A DNA stretch of 54,691 nucleotides from Chloroflexota bacterium (GTDB taxonomy: Bacteria > Chloroflexota > Dormibacteria > Dormibacterales > Dormibacteraceae): the NCBI GenBank assembly GCA_005880795.1, contig VBGP01000130.1:1-54691 (forward strand), in the 5' to 3' direction. The position numbers and the translations under genes were made by a program. Within the stretch, counting starts at the first letter, position 1; the number at the start of each line of letters is the position of its first letter. Below are positions 46,914 through 54,691 of this stretch, in pieces. The notes beneath the pieces were generated by a model. The model was not told the origin of the DNA. It ran no database searches and was given only the letters and a program-made list of their open reading frames with translations.

Positions 46914-48374
46914 CTACTCGCCCAAGAAGCGTAGGGCGTAGTCGTGGCCCAGAACGACCACGACGCCGAAGGTCTGCTGACCCGGCGAAGGGGCGGGGTT
47001 GGTGGGCGTCGCGCTCACCACGGTGCCGCCGACAAACTCGTGCAGCCAACTCGTAGTCAGGGGAAACTTGCCTCCTGAGTAGTCGAGGATCAACGTTTGC
47101 GACGATGCTCGATGCCTCACGGGATCCGTGAGCTGTAGACCCGTTGGGTCGAGCATCGTCGTGACGCGCGACTCCAGACCTGGAAAGTTGGTGGCCCCGT
47201 TGACGAATTGCACCGGCGCTTTCTCCGCCAGGGTCTTGGGGTCGATGAACACCCCCTCGGCGAAGAACTTGTGAATCATGGAATACGTCGGATCGTCCGG
47301 GCAAAGCTGGGAAACACCCGGTCCCATTCCGCAGTCGAAAGAGTCGAGGAGGTTACCCTCGCCCGTCGGTGACGGCCCTGTCAGGGCGACCCGGATGATC
47401 GAGCTGTCAGGCAGGTTCTTGCCCCAGTCGTAGATCGCCTTCATGTCCGAGATGCCCATGTCGGTGTGGATGTTCTTCTGCAGCGCGTTCAGCAGCTGAG
47501 GCGCCTTGGCGAAGCCGTTGACCGTCGTCGTCTTCTTCTTGATCGCCTCCATGATGTCCTGCTGCCGCCGCGCGCGGCCGAAGTCCGACGCCTGCTGCGG
47601 TTGATCGGCATGCCTCGAGCGGGCAATCTCCAGCGCCTGCTCTCCGTTCAGGTGCTGGCACCCGGCTTTGAAATGGATCGGCCGGTAGCCGTTGCTGTAG
47701 TCCGGGTATGACTCGTCGTCGAGGTTCGTGCTCAGACAGATGTCGACTCCCCCGAGCGCGTTCACCATGTCGCGAAAAGCCACGAAGTCGACCGCGATGT
47801 ACCGGTCGAATGTGATCCCGGTCACCTTGCTGACCTCGTGCTCCGCCGCGTAGCCGCCGCCGTTCGGACCGGAGTACTTCGAGTCGACGCAGCAGATGAT
47901 GTTCGTGTACGGAACCTCATAGGCGGCGTTGATCTTGTTCACCCACACGCGGCTCGTCGTGCTCTGCAGGTTCATGTGCACGACCAGGTCGCGCGGGATC
48001 GACGCCATCATCACGCGATTGCTGGTCGGGTCGATGGACACGGCCATGATCGAGTCGGTCAGGTAGGGCGCGTCGTTCTCGTAGCCGCCCATCCCGAGCA
48101 GAAGGATGTTCACCTGCTGGCCGTGCTTGAGCTTGTAGGCGATGGTCCCGGGGGACGGCTCGACGGCCTGCACCACCTCGCCGATCGGGTTGATGTGACG
48201 ACCTGTGGTCGCGGTGACGAAATCGTCGAACCGCTTGTACGTCAAGGTTGCGCCGACGATTACGGCAAGCAGGAGAGCGGCCGCGACCGCCGCCGGGAAG
48301 GACCTCGTCAGGCGGTAGGAGACGCTGTAGCGGGAACGCCTGGCCCTTTTCGGCCTGGGCCGGAACATGAGCAC
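46914..48374 (-). CDS. LytR-CpsA-Psr (LCP) family protein with LytR C-terminal domain
   Basis: A 486-residue membrane-anchored LCP transferase. A basic N-terminus and one helix (about 27-48) precede the LCP domain: TDSIMAVSIDP, MASIPRDLVV and VNALGGVDI (about 205-213), then LNGEQALEIARSRHADQ and DFGRARRQQDIM, with the arginines that bind the polyprenyl pyrophosphate. A LytR_C domain occupies about 400-486. LCP proteins attach polymers to peptidoglycan. A cysteine pair at IICC and further single cysteines are unusual. GTG at 48374 or ATG at 48368. Downstream neighbours are DUF4190 and DUF4013 membrane proteins. Confidence 0.88.
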   Translation of the reverse strand: MLMFRPRPKRARRSRYSVSYRLTRSFPAAVAAALLLAVIVGATLTYKRFDDFVTATTGRHINPIGEVVQAVEPSPGTIAYKLKHGQQVNILLLGMGGYENDAPYLTDSIMAVSIDPTSNRVMMASIPRDLVVHMNLQSTTSRVWVNKINAAYEVPYTNIICCVDSKYSGPNGGGYAAEHEVSKVTGITFDRYIAVDFVAFRDMVNALGGVDICLSTNLDDESYPDYSNGYRPIHFKAGCQHLNGEQALEIARSRHADQPQQASDFGRARRQQDIMEAIKKKTTTVNGFAKAPQLLNALQKNIHTDMGISDMKAIYDWGKNLPDSSIIRVALTGPSPTGEGNLLDSFDCGMGPGVSQLCPDDPTYSMIHKFFAEGVFIDPKTLAEKAPVQFVNGATNFPGLESRVTTMLDPTGLQLTDPVRHRASSQTLILDYSGGKFPLTTSWLHEFVGGTVVSATPTNPAPSPGQQTFGVVVVLGHDYALRFLGE

Positions 48375-48408
48375 CGGGATTCTAACAACGGAGTCTTGGG
48401 ATCGAGGG

Positions 48409-48957
48409 TTACGGCGAGGGCGTGGCGTTCGAGTTGTTCAACGCTCCTGAAACGATGACGAAGAAGAACCAGGCCACGCTGGCGACGAAGCCTACGACGC
48501 CGAGGACAAGCCCGACGATCGCGAGCGTTCCTCCACCCACCGCGCCTCCACTGGTCGCAATCCTCTGTCGCGAGATGAAGCCCATGATGGCCGCGGTCGG
48601 TCCGAGAATGATCCCCAGGCAGGCAACGGAGCAGGCAATCGACACGATGCCGATGACAAGGGAGGCGATGGCGAGGCCGTCCGTTCGCTGACCCGCGTAA
48701 CCGGCGCCGGGCGCCATGTACCCACCCGGAGGCGGCGGAACGTATCCCCCACCTCCCGGCGGCGGCGGCACAAAGCCTCCGCCCGGTGGCGGCGGCGGTG
48801 CCCCGTAGCCACCGCCCGGCGGCGGCGGTGGCGGGTTGTAGCCGCCCCCATAGGGCGGCGGAGGCGGAGGCGGTGATCCGGGTGCAGGAGGAGGAGGCGG
48901 CGCTGGGGGTTCACTGCCCCCGCTCGGCGGAGGTGGCGGCGGCGGCACGTCCGACAT
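48409..48957 (-). CDS. Proline/glycine-rich DUF4190 membrane protein
   Basis: A 182-residue protein. Residues 1-90 are almost pure Pro, Gly, Tyr and Ser, with repeating PPPPPGGGY units and GGGYVPPPP blocks. The C-terminal half is a DUF4190 domain with two hydrophobic helices (about 97-120 and 145-170), including ACSVACLGIILGPTAAIM and MGFISRQRIA. The DNA repeat over 48750-48950 is a run of GGCGGC/CCGCCG. Its position 10 bp from the DUF4013 gene and its paralogs at 43455 and 49634 suggest a shared role in the envelope. Function unknown. Confidence 0.82.
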   Translation of the reverse strand: MSDVPPPPPPPSGGSEPPAPPPPPAPGSPPPPPPPYGGGYNPPPPPPGGGYGAPPPPPGGGFVPPPPGGGGYVPPPPGGYMAPGAGYAGQRTDGLAIASLVIGIVSIACSVACLGIILGPTAAIMGFISRQRIATSGGAVGGGTLAIVGLVLGVVGFVASVAWFFFVIVSGALNNSNATPSP

Positions 48958-48967
48958 TTACTTCCTC

Positions 48968-49627
48968 CTACTTGGTTGGGGTTGTGGTCGAACCGATTTC
49001 GAAACTACGGATGATCCAGGCCTGCATGGCGAGCGCATAGACGGTTGTGAACACGACGCCGATGAAGCACGCAAACGCACCAAGCTGGCCGATGAAGCCG
49101 GCCGCGATCAGCATAAGGCCCGCGATGAGGGTGTTGAGCGGCGAGGAGCGAGCTCGGCGAAAGATCGCCTCGACGTGAAACCCGCCGGCGATGCCTCCGT
49201 GGTCGACACCGAGCACGATCGACGGCATGGCAAAGGTCAACGCCAGCGAGCCAATCGTCACGACGCTGAAAGTCAGCAGCATCAGGGCGAAGGCCACGAC
49301 CACGAGAAGGCCGTTCGGCGCATCGTGGCCTTGCTGCGCAAGCACGACCACAGCCGGGACATAAAGCACCGTGCCGACCACCGCCAGGCCAAGGTAGTAG
49401 ACGAGGTAGACGACGAAAAGCTGCACACCTCGGGCGAGGTAGTCGAAGTTGGCGGGCGGAAGCTTCTCGTCACCCGCCCGCAGGCGGTCGAGGGTGGCGA
49501 GCATCCAACCGAGTCCGTTGATGCCGCCGACGATGGGAATCAGCTGGATGAGTCCCATGATCAGGATCTTGTTCAGCCAGTCAGGATCCCGGAAAGGCCA
49601 GCCGAACGCGTCGCCGATGCGTTCCAC
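48968..49627 (-). CDS. DUF4013 family membrane protein
   Basis: A 219-residue membrane protein with five or six hydrophobic helices. The N-terminal GDAFGWPFRDPDWLNKILIM and GWMLATLDRLRAGDEKLPP (about 40-58) are the DUF4013 signature, and DYLARGVQLFVVYLVYYLG follows. DUF4013 proteins have no known function but often sit near membrane remodelling or secretion genes. GTG start at 49625-49627, six bases after the upstream DUF4190 stop, so translated with it. Its C-terminus is near the gene for the proline-rich DUF4190 protein at 48409. Confidence 0.85.
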   Translation of the reverse strand: MERIGDAFGWPFRDPDWLNKILIMGLIQLIPIVGGINGLGWMLATLDRLRAGDEKLPPANFDYLARGVQLFVVYLVYYLGLAVVGTVLYVPAVVVLAQQGHDAPNGLLVVVAFALMLLTFSVVTIGSLALTFAMPSIVLGVDHGGIAGGFHVEAIFRRARSSPLNTLIAGLMLIAAGFIGQLGAFACFIGVVFTTVYALAMQAWIIRSFEIGSTTTPTK

Positions 49628-49633
49628 CGGCGT

Positions 49634-50098
49634 CTAGGACGGCGGCGGGCCGAAAACTGCGACCAGCACCAGGACGAACCAGATCAAGAAGACGATCGCG
49701 CCGGCGGCAGTGCCCACGGCGCCCATGACCCAGCCGGCCACCGCGGTGCTGCGTCCGCCCAGGGTCTGCGGTGAGGCGGCGATCCTGCTCACCGCCGACC
49801 TGCCGAGGAAGTAGGCGACCGGGCCGAGAATCATCGCCAGCAGGCCCAGCGCCAGGAAGTTCAGGAGCTCGCCCAGCCCGGTCAGGAGCGCGATCACGCC
49901 CAGCAGAAAAACGACCATCGCGAGCAGCAGCGCGACCGTCGAGATGATGAGCGACGCCAGGGCGCGCTTCTCAGTCCGGCCCGCCGGCGCCGGCGGAGCC
50001 GGGTACATGGGTCTCCGGTACTGCGGCGCGATCGCGTAAGGCGGTACCGGAGGGGGCGGTGGCGGCGGCGGCGGAGGTCTCTGCGGCTCGGCGCTCAA
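49634..50098 (-). CDS. Proline-rich DUF4190 membrane protein
   Basis: A 154-residue protein with a proline run (PPPPPPPPPP, about residues 8-17), the spacer YRRPMYPAPPAPAGR and a DUF4190-like membrane domain (about 49-145) with helices around ALASLIISTVALLLAMVVFL and AVAGWVMGAVGTAAG. TTG at 50096-50098 overlaps the stop of the acyl-CoA dehydrogenase gene as TTGA, so it is translationally coupled to it. The frame is open upstream to 50236 but only inside the dehydrogenase. Paralog of the proteins at 43455 and 48409. Confidence 0.78.
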   Translation of the reverse strand: MSAEPQRPPPPPPPPPPVPPYAIAPQYRRPMYPAPPAPAGRTEKRALASLIISTVALLLAMVVFLLGVIALLTGLGELLNFLALGLLAMILGPVAYFLGRSAVSRIAASPQTLGGRSTAVAGWVMGAVGTAAGAIVFLIWFVLVLVAVFGPPPS

Positions 50099-51234
50099 CG
50101 CAGGAGCGCCCGGGCGATGACCACGCGCTGAATCTGGTTCGTGCCCTCGTAGATCTGCGTGATCTTGGCGTCTCGCATCATCCGCTCCACAGGGTAGTCC
50201 GAGATGTAGCCGTATCCGCCCAGCAGCTGTACGCAATCAGTGGTGACCCTCATCGCCATGTCGGACGCAAAGAGCTTGGCCATGGCGGCGACCTTGGTCA
50301 GGTCGGGCGCTTTGCCGTCGACCTTCGTCGCGGCCTGGTAGACCAGGTAGCGCGAGGCCTCGATCTGGGTCGCGATGTCGGCCAGCATGAACTGGATGCC
50401 CTGGAAGCTCGCGATCGGCTGGCCGAACTGCTGCCGCTCCTTGACGTAGTTGAGTGCGTATGCGAATGCGCCTTCGGCGATGCCGAGCGCCTGCGCCCCA
50501 ATGCCGGGTCGGGAGCGATCCAGCACCGCGAGGGCGAGCTTGAAGCCGGCGCCCTCCTCGCCAAGCCGATTCGCAGCGGGCACCTTCACGTCCTCGAGCA
50601 CGACATGCGCCGTGGGCGAGCCGCGGATTCCGAGCTTGTGCTCGAGCTTCTCCACTTTCCACGGGCTCGTCTCCCGCTCGAGGACGAAGGCTGAGATGCC
50701 GCGGTGGTCTTCCGTTGCATCCGTCTGCGCGAAGACGACGAGGGTGCCGGCGATGCTGCCATGCGTGATGAACTGCTTGGTGCCGTTGAGCACGTACTCG
50801 CTCCCGTGCTTCGTGGCGCGAGTCTTCATCGCCGCGGCATCGGAGCCACTCCCGGGCTCCGACAGGGCGTACGCGGCCACCTTTTCTCCTGACGCGAGCG
50901 GCGGACAGAGCCGCTTCTTCTGCTCTTCCGACCCGGCCACCAGGATCGGGTAGGAGCCCAGCGCCTGGACGGCGAGAATCAGCGACGAGCTGGCGCACGC
51001 CTTCGCGATCTCCTCGATGCCCATGCAGATCGTGACGCTCGAGCCGGAGATCCCGCCGTACACCTCGGGAAATGGAATGCCGAGGATGCCGTTGTCGGCG
51101 AAGAGCCGCTCGATGTCCTTTGGATACTCGCCGGTCTGGTCGATCTCCGCCGCGCGTGGCGCCACGCGGTCCTGGACGAGCTCGCGGATCGTGTCCCGGA
51201 TCGCGACCTGCTCCGCGCTGAATTCGAAGTCCAT
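50095..51234 (-). CDS. Acyl-CoA dehydrogenase, short/branched-chain type
   Basis: A 379-residue acyl-CoA dehydrogenase of the usual length. YALSEPGSGSDAAAM (about 122-136) is the FAD/substrate loop, NGTKQFITHG the flavin strand, RQQFGQPIASFQGIQFMLAD (about 268-287) a signature of the short-chain group, and IYEGTNQIQRVVIAR (about 361-375) contains the catalytic glutamate. It catalyses FAD-dependent alpha,beta-dehydrogenation of an acyl-CoA, with electrons going to ETF. It follows a second acyl-CoA dehydrogenase by ten bases. Chain or branch specificity cannot be set from sequence. Confidence 0.93.
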   Translation of the reverse strand: MDFEFSAEQVAIRDTIRELVQDRVAPRAAEIDQTGEYPKDIERLFADNGILGIPFPEVYGGISGSSVTICMGIEEIAKACASSSLILAVQALGSYPILVAGSEEQKKRLCPPLASGEKVAAYALSEPGSGSDAAAMKTRATKHGSEYVLNGTKQFITHGSIAGTLVVFAQTDATEDHRGISAFVLERETSPWKVEKLEHKLGIRGSPTAHVVLEDVKVPAANRLGEEGAGFKLALAVLDRSRPGIGAQALGIAEGAFAYALNYVKERQQFGQPIASFQGIQFMLADIATQIEASRYLVYQAATKVDGKAPDLTKVAAMAKLFASDMAMRVTTDCVQLLGGYGYISDYPVERMMRDAKITQIYEGTNQIQRVVIARALLR

Positions 51235-51244
51235 TCGAGCTGGA

Positions 51245-52369
51245 TTATCCGGTGTTGACTAATTCTCGCGCGATCACGATGCGCTGGACCTGGTTCGAGC
51301 CTTCATAGATCTGGAGCGCCTTCGCGTCGCGCATGTGTCGCTCGAAAGTGCTGCCGGCGCGTGCGCCCTCCTCGCCCGCGATCTGCAATGCGTCGATCGC
51401 GACCTGCATCGCCGTGTCGGTGCAGTGCAGCTTGGCCATCGAGGCCTGGCGCGTGAAGGGTCCGCCCCGACTGCAGAGCCAGGCGGCCTGGTAGGCGAGG
51501 AGGCGCGCCGACTCGACGCGCGTGGCCATGTCCGCGAGCGTGAACTCGTCACCCTGTTCGTGTCCTCTGGCGCGCATCAGTGCGCGAGCCTCATCGACCG
51601 CCGCCTGGGAGATGCCCAGACCCTGGCCCGAGATGCCGATGCGTCCCGAATCGAGCGCGCGCATGGCGACGACGAAGCCCTTGCCCTCGGCACCGAGCCG
51701 GTTGGCGGCCGGAACTTCGACGTCTTCGAGCACGAGCTCGCCGGTGGGCGAGCCGTTCAGGCCCATCTTGTCGAACACCTGCCCGACCCGAAGCCCAGGG
51801 CTGCCGGCCGGGACCAGGAACGCGGTCACGCCGGCCGCGCGCGCGTCCGGCCCGGTCCTCGCGAACACGACGTACAGCCCCGCGTGGCCGACGTTGGTGA
51901 TGAACGTCTTGGTGCCGCTGAGGACATAACCGTGTCCGTTTCTGCGCGCCGTCGTCTTCAAGGACGCCGCATCGGATCCCGAGGCGGGTTCTGTCAGCGC
52001 GAAGGCGCCCAAGAGGGCGCCCGAGGCGAGCTGAGGCAGCCAGCGCTTTTTCTGCTCCTCATCCCCGAACAACAGGATCGGTTCGGTCCCGACGCTGGTG
52101 TGGACGTCGACGATCACCGCCGTGGATGCGCACGCCTGCGCCAGCTCCTCGATGCAGATGGCGAAGGCCAGGGCATCGAGGCCGGCGCCGCCATATTCGC
52201 GGGGAATCAGGACCCCCATGAGGCCGGATTCGGCCGCCGCCCTGACCCCTTCTTCGGGGAACCGGTGTTCGCGATCGACCTCGGCGGCCAGCGGCCGAAC
52301 CACTCCTTGCGCGAGTTCGCGAACCGCGGACCGGAACGTCGCGTGCTCGGGCGCAAGTTCGAGGTCCAA
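51245..52369 (-). CDS. Acyl-CoA dehydrogenase, second copy
   Basis: A 374-residue acyl-CoA dehydrogenase. FALTEPASGSDAASL (about 124-138) is the flavin loop, TKTFITNVGHAGLYVVFART the central domain, and IYEGSNQVQRIVIAREL (about 356-372) has the catalytic glutamate. It is close in type to the preceding gene on the same strand but clearly diverged, so the pair is not a recent duplication. The start is TTG at 52369 and the first helix (LELAPEHATFRSAVREL) begins there. It would work with ETF. Both fit catabolism of branched-chain acids that ends in the mutase pathway encoded nearby. Confidence 0.92.
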   Translation of the reverse strand: MDLELAPEHATFRSAVRELAQGVVRPLAAEVDREHRFPEEGVRAAAESGLMGVLIPREYGGAGLDALAFAICIEELAQACASTAVIVDVHTSVGTEPILLFGDEEQKKRWLPQLASGALLGAFALTEPASGSDAASLKTTARRNGHGYVLSGTKTFITNVGHAGLYVVFARTGPDARAAGVTAFLVPAGSPGLRVGQVFDKMGLNGSPTGELVLEDVEVPAANRLGAEGKGFVVAMRALDSGRIGISGQGLGISQAAVDEARALMRARGHEQGDEFTLADMATRVESARLLAYQAAWLCSRGGPFTRQASMAKLHCTDTAMQVAIDALQIAGEEGARAGSTFERHMRDAKALQIYEGSNQVQRIVIARELVNTG

Positions 52370-52389
52370 CTCAGACGTTAACTAGAATA

Positions 52390-52824
52390 GTGGGCTTGAC
52401 AATGGACGCAGGGCCGAGGTATCTCGAGGGCACGACCGTAGGGAGTGGCCGCGACATCATCGGCGTGCGGCGGGATCGCATCGCGGACATCATCAGCACG
52501 GGGCGCGAGATCATCTCTCGGGCCAAGTCCGAGAAGATCCTCCCGGACACCATCACAGGTGCCACCGCCGCGCTGCTGGTCACCATCGCAGGCTACGGCG
52601 AGCCCCTTTCAGAAGGCCAATGGCGTGAGCTGGCCGGGGTCGTGGGCGGGATAATGCGCGACAGCACGTACGCCGACCTCGCCCGCCTCCGGACATTGAT
52701 CACCCAGGAACAATTTCTGAATGTGGCTCGCAACCAGGGATATGCCCGCTTCATACGCCGGCTCGACGACGGCAGATGGGTTTGCGAGCTGACCCCAAAG
52801 CTTGAAGATCTTCCAGACGAGTGA
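52390..52824 (+). CDS. Hypothetical protein (144 aa), helical
   Basis: I do not recognise a family. The 144-residue product has a charged N-terminus (RRDRIADIISTGREIISRAK, about 27-46), then TGATAALLVTIAGYGEPLSEG and helices with MRDSTYADLARLRTLI. It ends FIRRLDDGRWVCELTP. No signal, membrane span or motif. The start is GTG at 52390 or ATG at 52402. The region upstream holds TAGAAT (52383-52388) and a TTGACA (52396-52401), which do not make a well-spaced pair. Its end overlaps the following YVTN gene by 23 bp. Confidence 0.6.
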   Translation: MGLTMDAGPRYLEGTTVGSGRDIIGVRRDRIADIISTGREIISRAKSEKILPDTITGATAALLVTIAGYGEPLSEGQWRELAGVVGGIMRDSTYADLARLRTLITQEQFLNVARNQGYARFIRRLDDGRWVCELTPKLEDLPDE

Positions 52825-54034
52825 GGGGCATCTCGGGCTGAGCGCAGCGCTCCGCTCGCGGGTAGTTCACATTCTCTTCGCGCTCATCTTCCTTTTCGCG
52901 GTCGTGAGCCCGGCCGCCGTGGTCTTCGCCGTGGTCTGGATGGCGCCACCGGTCGCGACCGGCTCAGCCGCGTCGGCAGGCATCCAGCCCGAGCGCCTGT
53001 TGCCGCCGCCCGACGTGCAGCCCACCAGCCTGCCCGACTCTCCTTACAACGTGTACGCAAACACCCTTTCCGGCGCGGTGCCGTGCCCGCTGTGCGAGCT
53101 GCCGCCCCGCGTCTACGTGCCCAACAGCAAAGCCGGGACTATCGACGTCATCGACCCTCGGACATTCAGCGTGGTCGACCACTACCGCGTCGGCTCTATC
53201 CCCCACCACATCGCACCGGCATGGGACATGAGCGCCCTCTATGTGGACAACGAAGGGTCGAGCAGCCTGACGGTGCTGGACATCCACACCGGAAAGCCCG
53301 TCGACCAGATCAACATTCCTTTTCCCTACAACCTCTACTTCACCCCTGACGGCACGAAGGCGGTCGATGTCGTCGAGCGCCTGCAGCGGATCGAGTTCCG
53401 CGACTGGCGGCACGGTTGGGCGCTCTTGAAGTCGGTGCCGATCCCATGGCCAGGCGCGGATCATCTTGATTTCAGCGCCGACGGCAGCTACCTGATGATC
53501 TCCACCGAATACTCAGGAGTCGTCGCCAGGGTCGACGTGAACAGCATGCAGCTCGCCGGCTCGGTCCGGGTCGGCGGCCTCCCGATCGACGTGAGGCTTT
53601 CCCCAGACGGCAACTACTTTTACGTGACGAACCAGGGCCGGATGGGCGTGTCAGTCATCGACCCGGTCGCGATGAAAGAGATCCAGTTCATTCCCACGGG
53701 CCGCGGCGCGCACGGCCTGCAAGTTTCGCGCGACACCAAATCCCTCTACGTGTCGAACCGGCTCGAGGGCTCCATCTCGGTGATCGACTTCGCAAGCCGC
53801 AGCGTCGTCGCCAAGTGGCAGATGCCCGGAGGCGGCAGCCCGGACATGCTGCAGCTCAACCCGGAAGGCACCCAGCTATGGGCTTCGGGCCGCTACCACG
53901 CGGAGGTATATGTGTTCGACACGAGGAGCGGCAAGCTGATCCAGAGAATCCGGGTCGGTGCCGAGGACCACGGCCTGACGTACTTCCCGAACGTCGGGCA
54001 GCACAGCCTGGGCCACAACGGGGTGTATCGCTAG
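52802..54034 (+). CDS. YVTN beta-propeller repeat protein, membrane-anchored or secreted
   Basis: A 410-residue protein. One hydrophobic segment (about 21-45) serves as signal or membrane anchor. From about 95 the sequence is made of repeats such as RVYVPNSKAGTIDVIDPRTF, YFYVTNQGRMGVSVIDP and SLYVSNRLEGSISVIDF, the YVTN-type seven-bladed propeller also found in nitrite reductase and YncE-like proteins. There is no heme-binding CxxCH. An earlier CPLCELPP (about 93-100) could be a disulfide. It may bind a ligand or partner outside the membrane. TTG start at 52802; the stop overlaps the convergent HNH gene as CTAG. Confidence 0.82.
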   Translation: MKIFQTSEGHLGLSAALRSRVVHILFALIFLFAVVSPAAVVFAVVWMAPPVATGSAASAGIQPERLLPPPDVQPTSLPDSPYNVYANTLSGAVPCPLCELPPRVYVPNSKAGTIDVIDPRTFSVVDHYRVGSIPHHIAPAWDMSALYVDNEGSSSLTVLDIHTGKPVDQINIPFPYNLYFTPDGTKAVDVVERLQRIEFRDWRHGWALLKSVPIPWPGADHLDFSADGSYLMISTEYSGVVARVDVNSMQLAGSVRVGGLPIDVRLSPDGNYFYVTNQGRMGVSVIDPVAMKEIQFIPTGRGAHGLQVSRDTKSLYVSNRLEGSISVIDFASRSVVAKWQMPGGGSPDMLQLNPEGTQLWASGRYHAEVYVFDTRSGKLIQRIRVGAEDHGLTYFPNVGQHSLGHNGVYR

Positions 54035-54691
54035 TCAGGCCCCCGCGGGATACCGAGAGTCATAGTCGGAGCGACCGGCATGATCTGTCCGTCGTCTGCT
54101 TTGATCAGCTGCCATCCACCTTCATGCACCAGCCAGTGATGCCGGTGACAGAGAAGGATCAGGTTGGACAGCTCTGTGTTGCCGCCGTTGACCCAGTGCA
54201 CGAGGTGATGTCCGTCGCACCTCGAGGCCGGCCGATCGCAGCCGTCCCACTGGCAGTGCCCGTCGCGGGCTTTGAGCGCACGCCGCGCCGGACCCGAGAT
54301 GACTCGCTTGGAACGACCGACATCGACGACGACTGATTCCTGGTCGAGCAGGACCCGCATCACGCTGCAGTCGCAAGCCATGCGCTGAACAGCGGTGGCG
54401 GAAACCGGGAGCGAGAACTCCATCTCTCCGCCCCCCGCTCCCGCCAGGGCCTTCACCGTCTCGACGGTGGCGGTGATCTGCAGGTTGGCCGGCTTGCCAC
54501 CGTGGGCCAGCTCGACCAGAGCGTCGGCGTAGCGCCTGGGCAGGTCGCGCTCATCGTCGGCGCCCGCCATGCGCGCCAGCGGCTCCAGGGCCGTCCGCAC
54601 CGCCGCGCCACCGACCGGGTCGAGCACGCCATTGATCAGCAGGCAGCCGTCCTCGGCGGCGCTCAGGCTGAGGTGGCGGTTCTCGACCAGG
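54031..54691 (-). CDS. DUF222-HNH endonuclease family protein, truncated by window edge
   Basis: The C-terminal 219 residues are in the window; the N-terminus lies outside. The reading frame runs to the edge without a start. The DUF222 region (PRRYADALVELAHGG) precedes an HNH domain, RDGHCQWDGCDRPASRCDGH then HHLVHWVNGGNTELSNLILL and CHRHHWLVHEGGW, with the zinc cysteines and the metal histidines. Such proteins are multi-copy in Actinobacteria and relatives; most have no proven target. Whether it is a nuclease in a mobile unit cannot be told from this end. Confidence 0.85.
   Translation of the reverse strand, partial: LVENRHLSLSAAEDGCLLINGVLDPVGGAAVRTALEPLARMAGADDERDLPRRYADALVELAHGGKPANLQITATVETVKALAGAGGGEMEFSLPVSATAVQRMACDCSVMRVLLDQESVVVDVGRSKRVISGPARRALKARDGHCQWDGCDRPASRCDGHHLVHWVNGGNTELSNLILLCHRHHWLVHEGGWQLIKADDGQIMPVAPTMTLGIPRGPD

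Noticed and set aside
48750-48955. Repeated GGCGGC/CCGCCG tract, considered as a tandem repeat array or CRISPR
   Set aside because: It is explained by the proline/glycine-rich head of a DUF4190 protein; there are no regular spacers or direct repeats of CRISPR type.
52383-52401. TAGAAT and TTGACA near the start of the 144-residue protein as a promoter
   Set aside because: The two boxes are in the wrong order for one promoter, and neither has a partner at the proper distance that I could accept.
1-54691. Phage, transposase or restriction-defence system
   Set aside because: No integrase, transposase, capsid, toxin-antitoxin pair or methylase-restriction pair was recognised; the HNH protein at the edge alone is not enough.

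Overview
The window is gene-dense, GC-rich bacterial chromosome (about two-thirds G+C by eye). About 67 protein genes and one tRNA fill almost all of it. Gaps are mostly below 120 bp, neighbouring genes very often overlap as ATGA/GTGA/TTGA, and GTG and TTG starts are common. LCP-family envelope proteins, proline-rich DUF4190 proteins, a DUF222-HNH protein, a split methylmalonyl-CoA mutase with MeaB, fumarate reductase FrdABCD and a System I cytochrome c maturation operon together suggest a soil-type member of the Terrabacteria (Chloroflexota, Dormibacterota or deep Actinomycetota). I cannot fix the phylum without a search.

Layout. 1-846: a truncated zinc-less alcohol dehydrogenase, a small coupled ORF and tRNA-Pro(CGG). 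858-2660 (minus): DedA, a hot-dog thioesterase and a lipoprotein. 2711-6320 (plus): histidine phosphatase, APH-type kinase, ACAD11-like acyl-CoA dehydrogenase and a methyltransferase. 6317-11010 (minus): frdABCD followed by a metallo-beta-lactamase/double-rhodanese protein. 11009-15726: DAO-type oxidoreductase, an M19 dipeptidase on the other strand, a MarR-MFS efflux pair and a zinc-ribbon protein. 15728-25856 (minus): a ten-gene run holding a fatty acyl-CoA reductase fused to a HAD phosphatase, an alcohol dehydrogenase, a LarA-like racemase, two paralogous lipoproteins, PlsC, DUF1028, an extended IF-1, a cyclase-family hydrolase and a C39-like protease. 25869-32272: M23 peptidase, oxidoreductase, MscL, a DtxR/ZIP metal pair, a protein of unknown function, a CoA-type Nudix enzyme and an FAD reductase that starts across ccmD.

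32149-39765 (minus) is the cytochrome c maturation run (ccmG, E, F, a 29-residue membrane peptide, A, B, C, D). It is preceded by a GH1 glycosidase, a histidine phosphatase and a degenerate GGDEF protein. 39837-43458 carries rarA, a nucleoside diphosphate kinase-like protein, MscS, ribosomal protein L25 and an RDD protein. 43455-52369 (minus) holds DUF4190, both methylmalonyl-CoA mutase subunits, MeaB, an LCP protein, DUF4190/DUF4013/DUF4190 and two acyl-CoA dehydrogenases. 52390-54691 has a protein of unknown function, a YVTN beta-propeller and a truncated DUF222-HNH protein.

Metabolically the region points to acyl-CoA and branched-chain or odd-chain catabolism feeding succinate through methylmalonyl-CoA, a respiratory succinate/fumarate enzyme, cytochrome c assembly and an unusual lipid-alcohol operon. 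The signals most worth checking are the split ACAD10/11-like kinase-dehydrogenase operon, the System I variant with a CxxxF CcmE and no visible CcmH, the acyl-CoA reductase/LarA/PlsC operon, and two families of dispersed palindromes. One palindrome family has the core GGATAGTC-GACTATCC and the other is built on CCCTCTCCC hairpins. No CRISPR array, transposase, phage gene or rRNA was seen.
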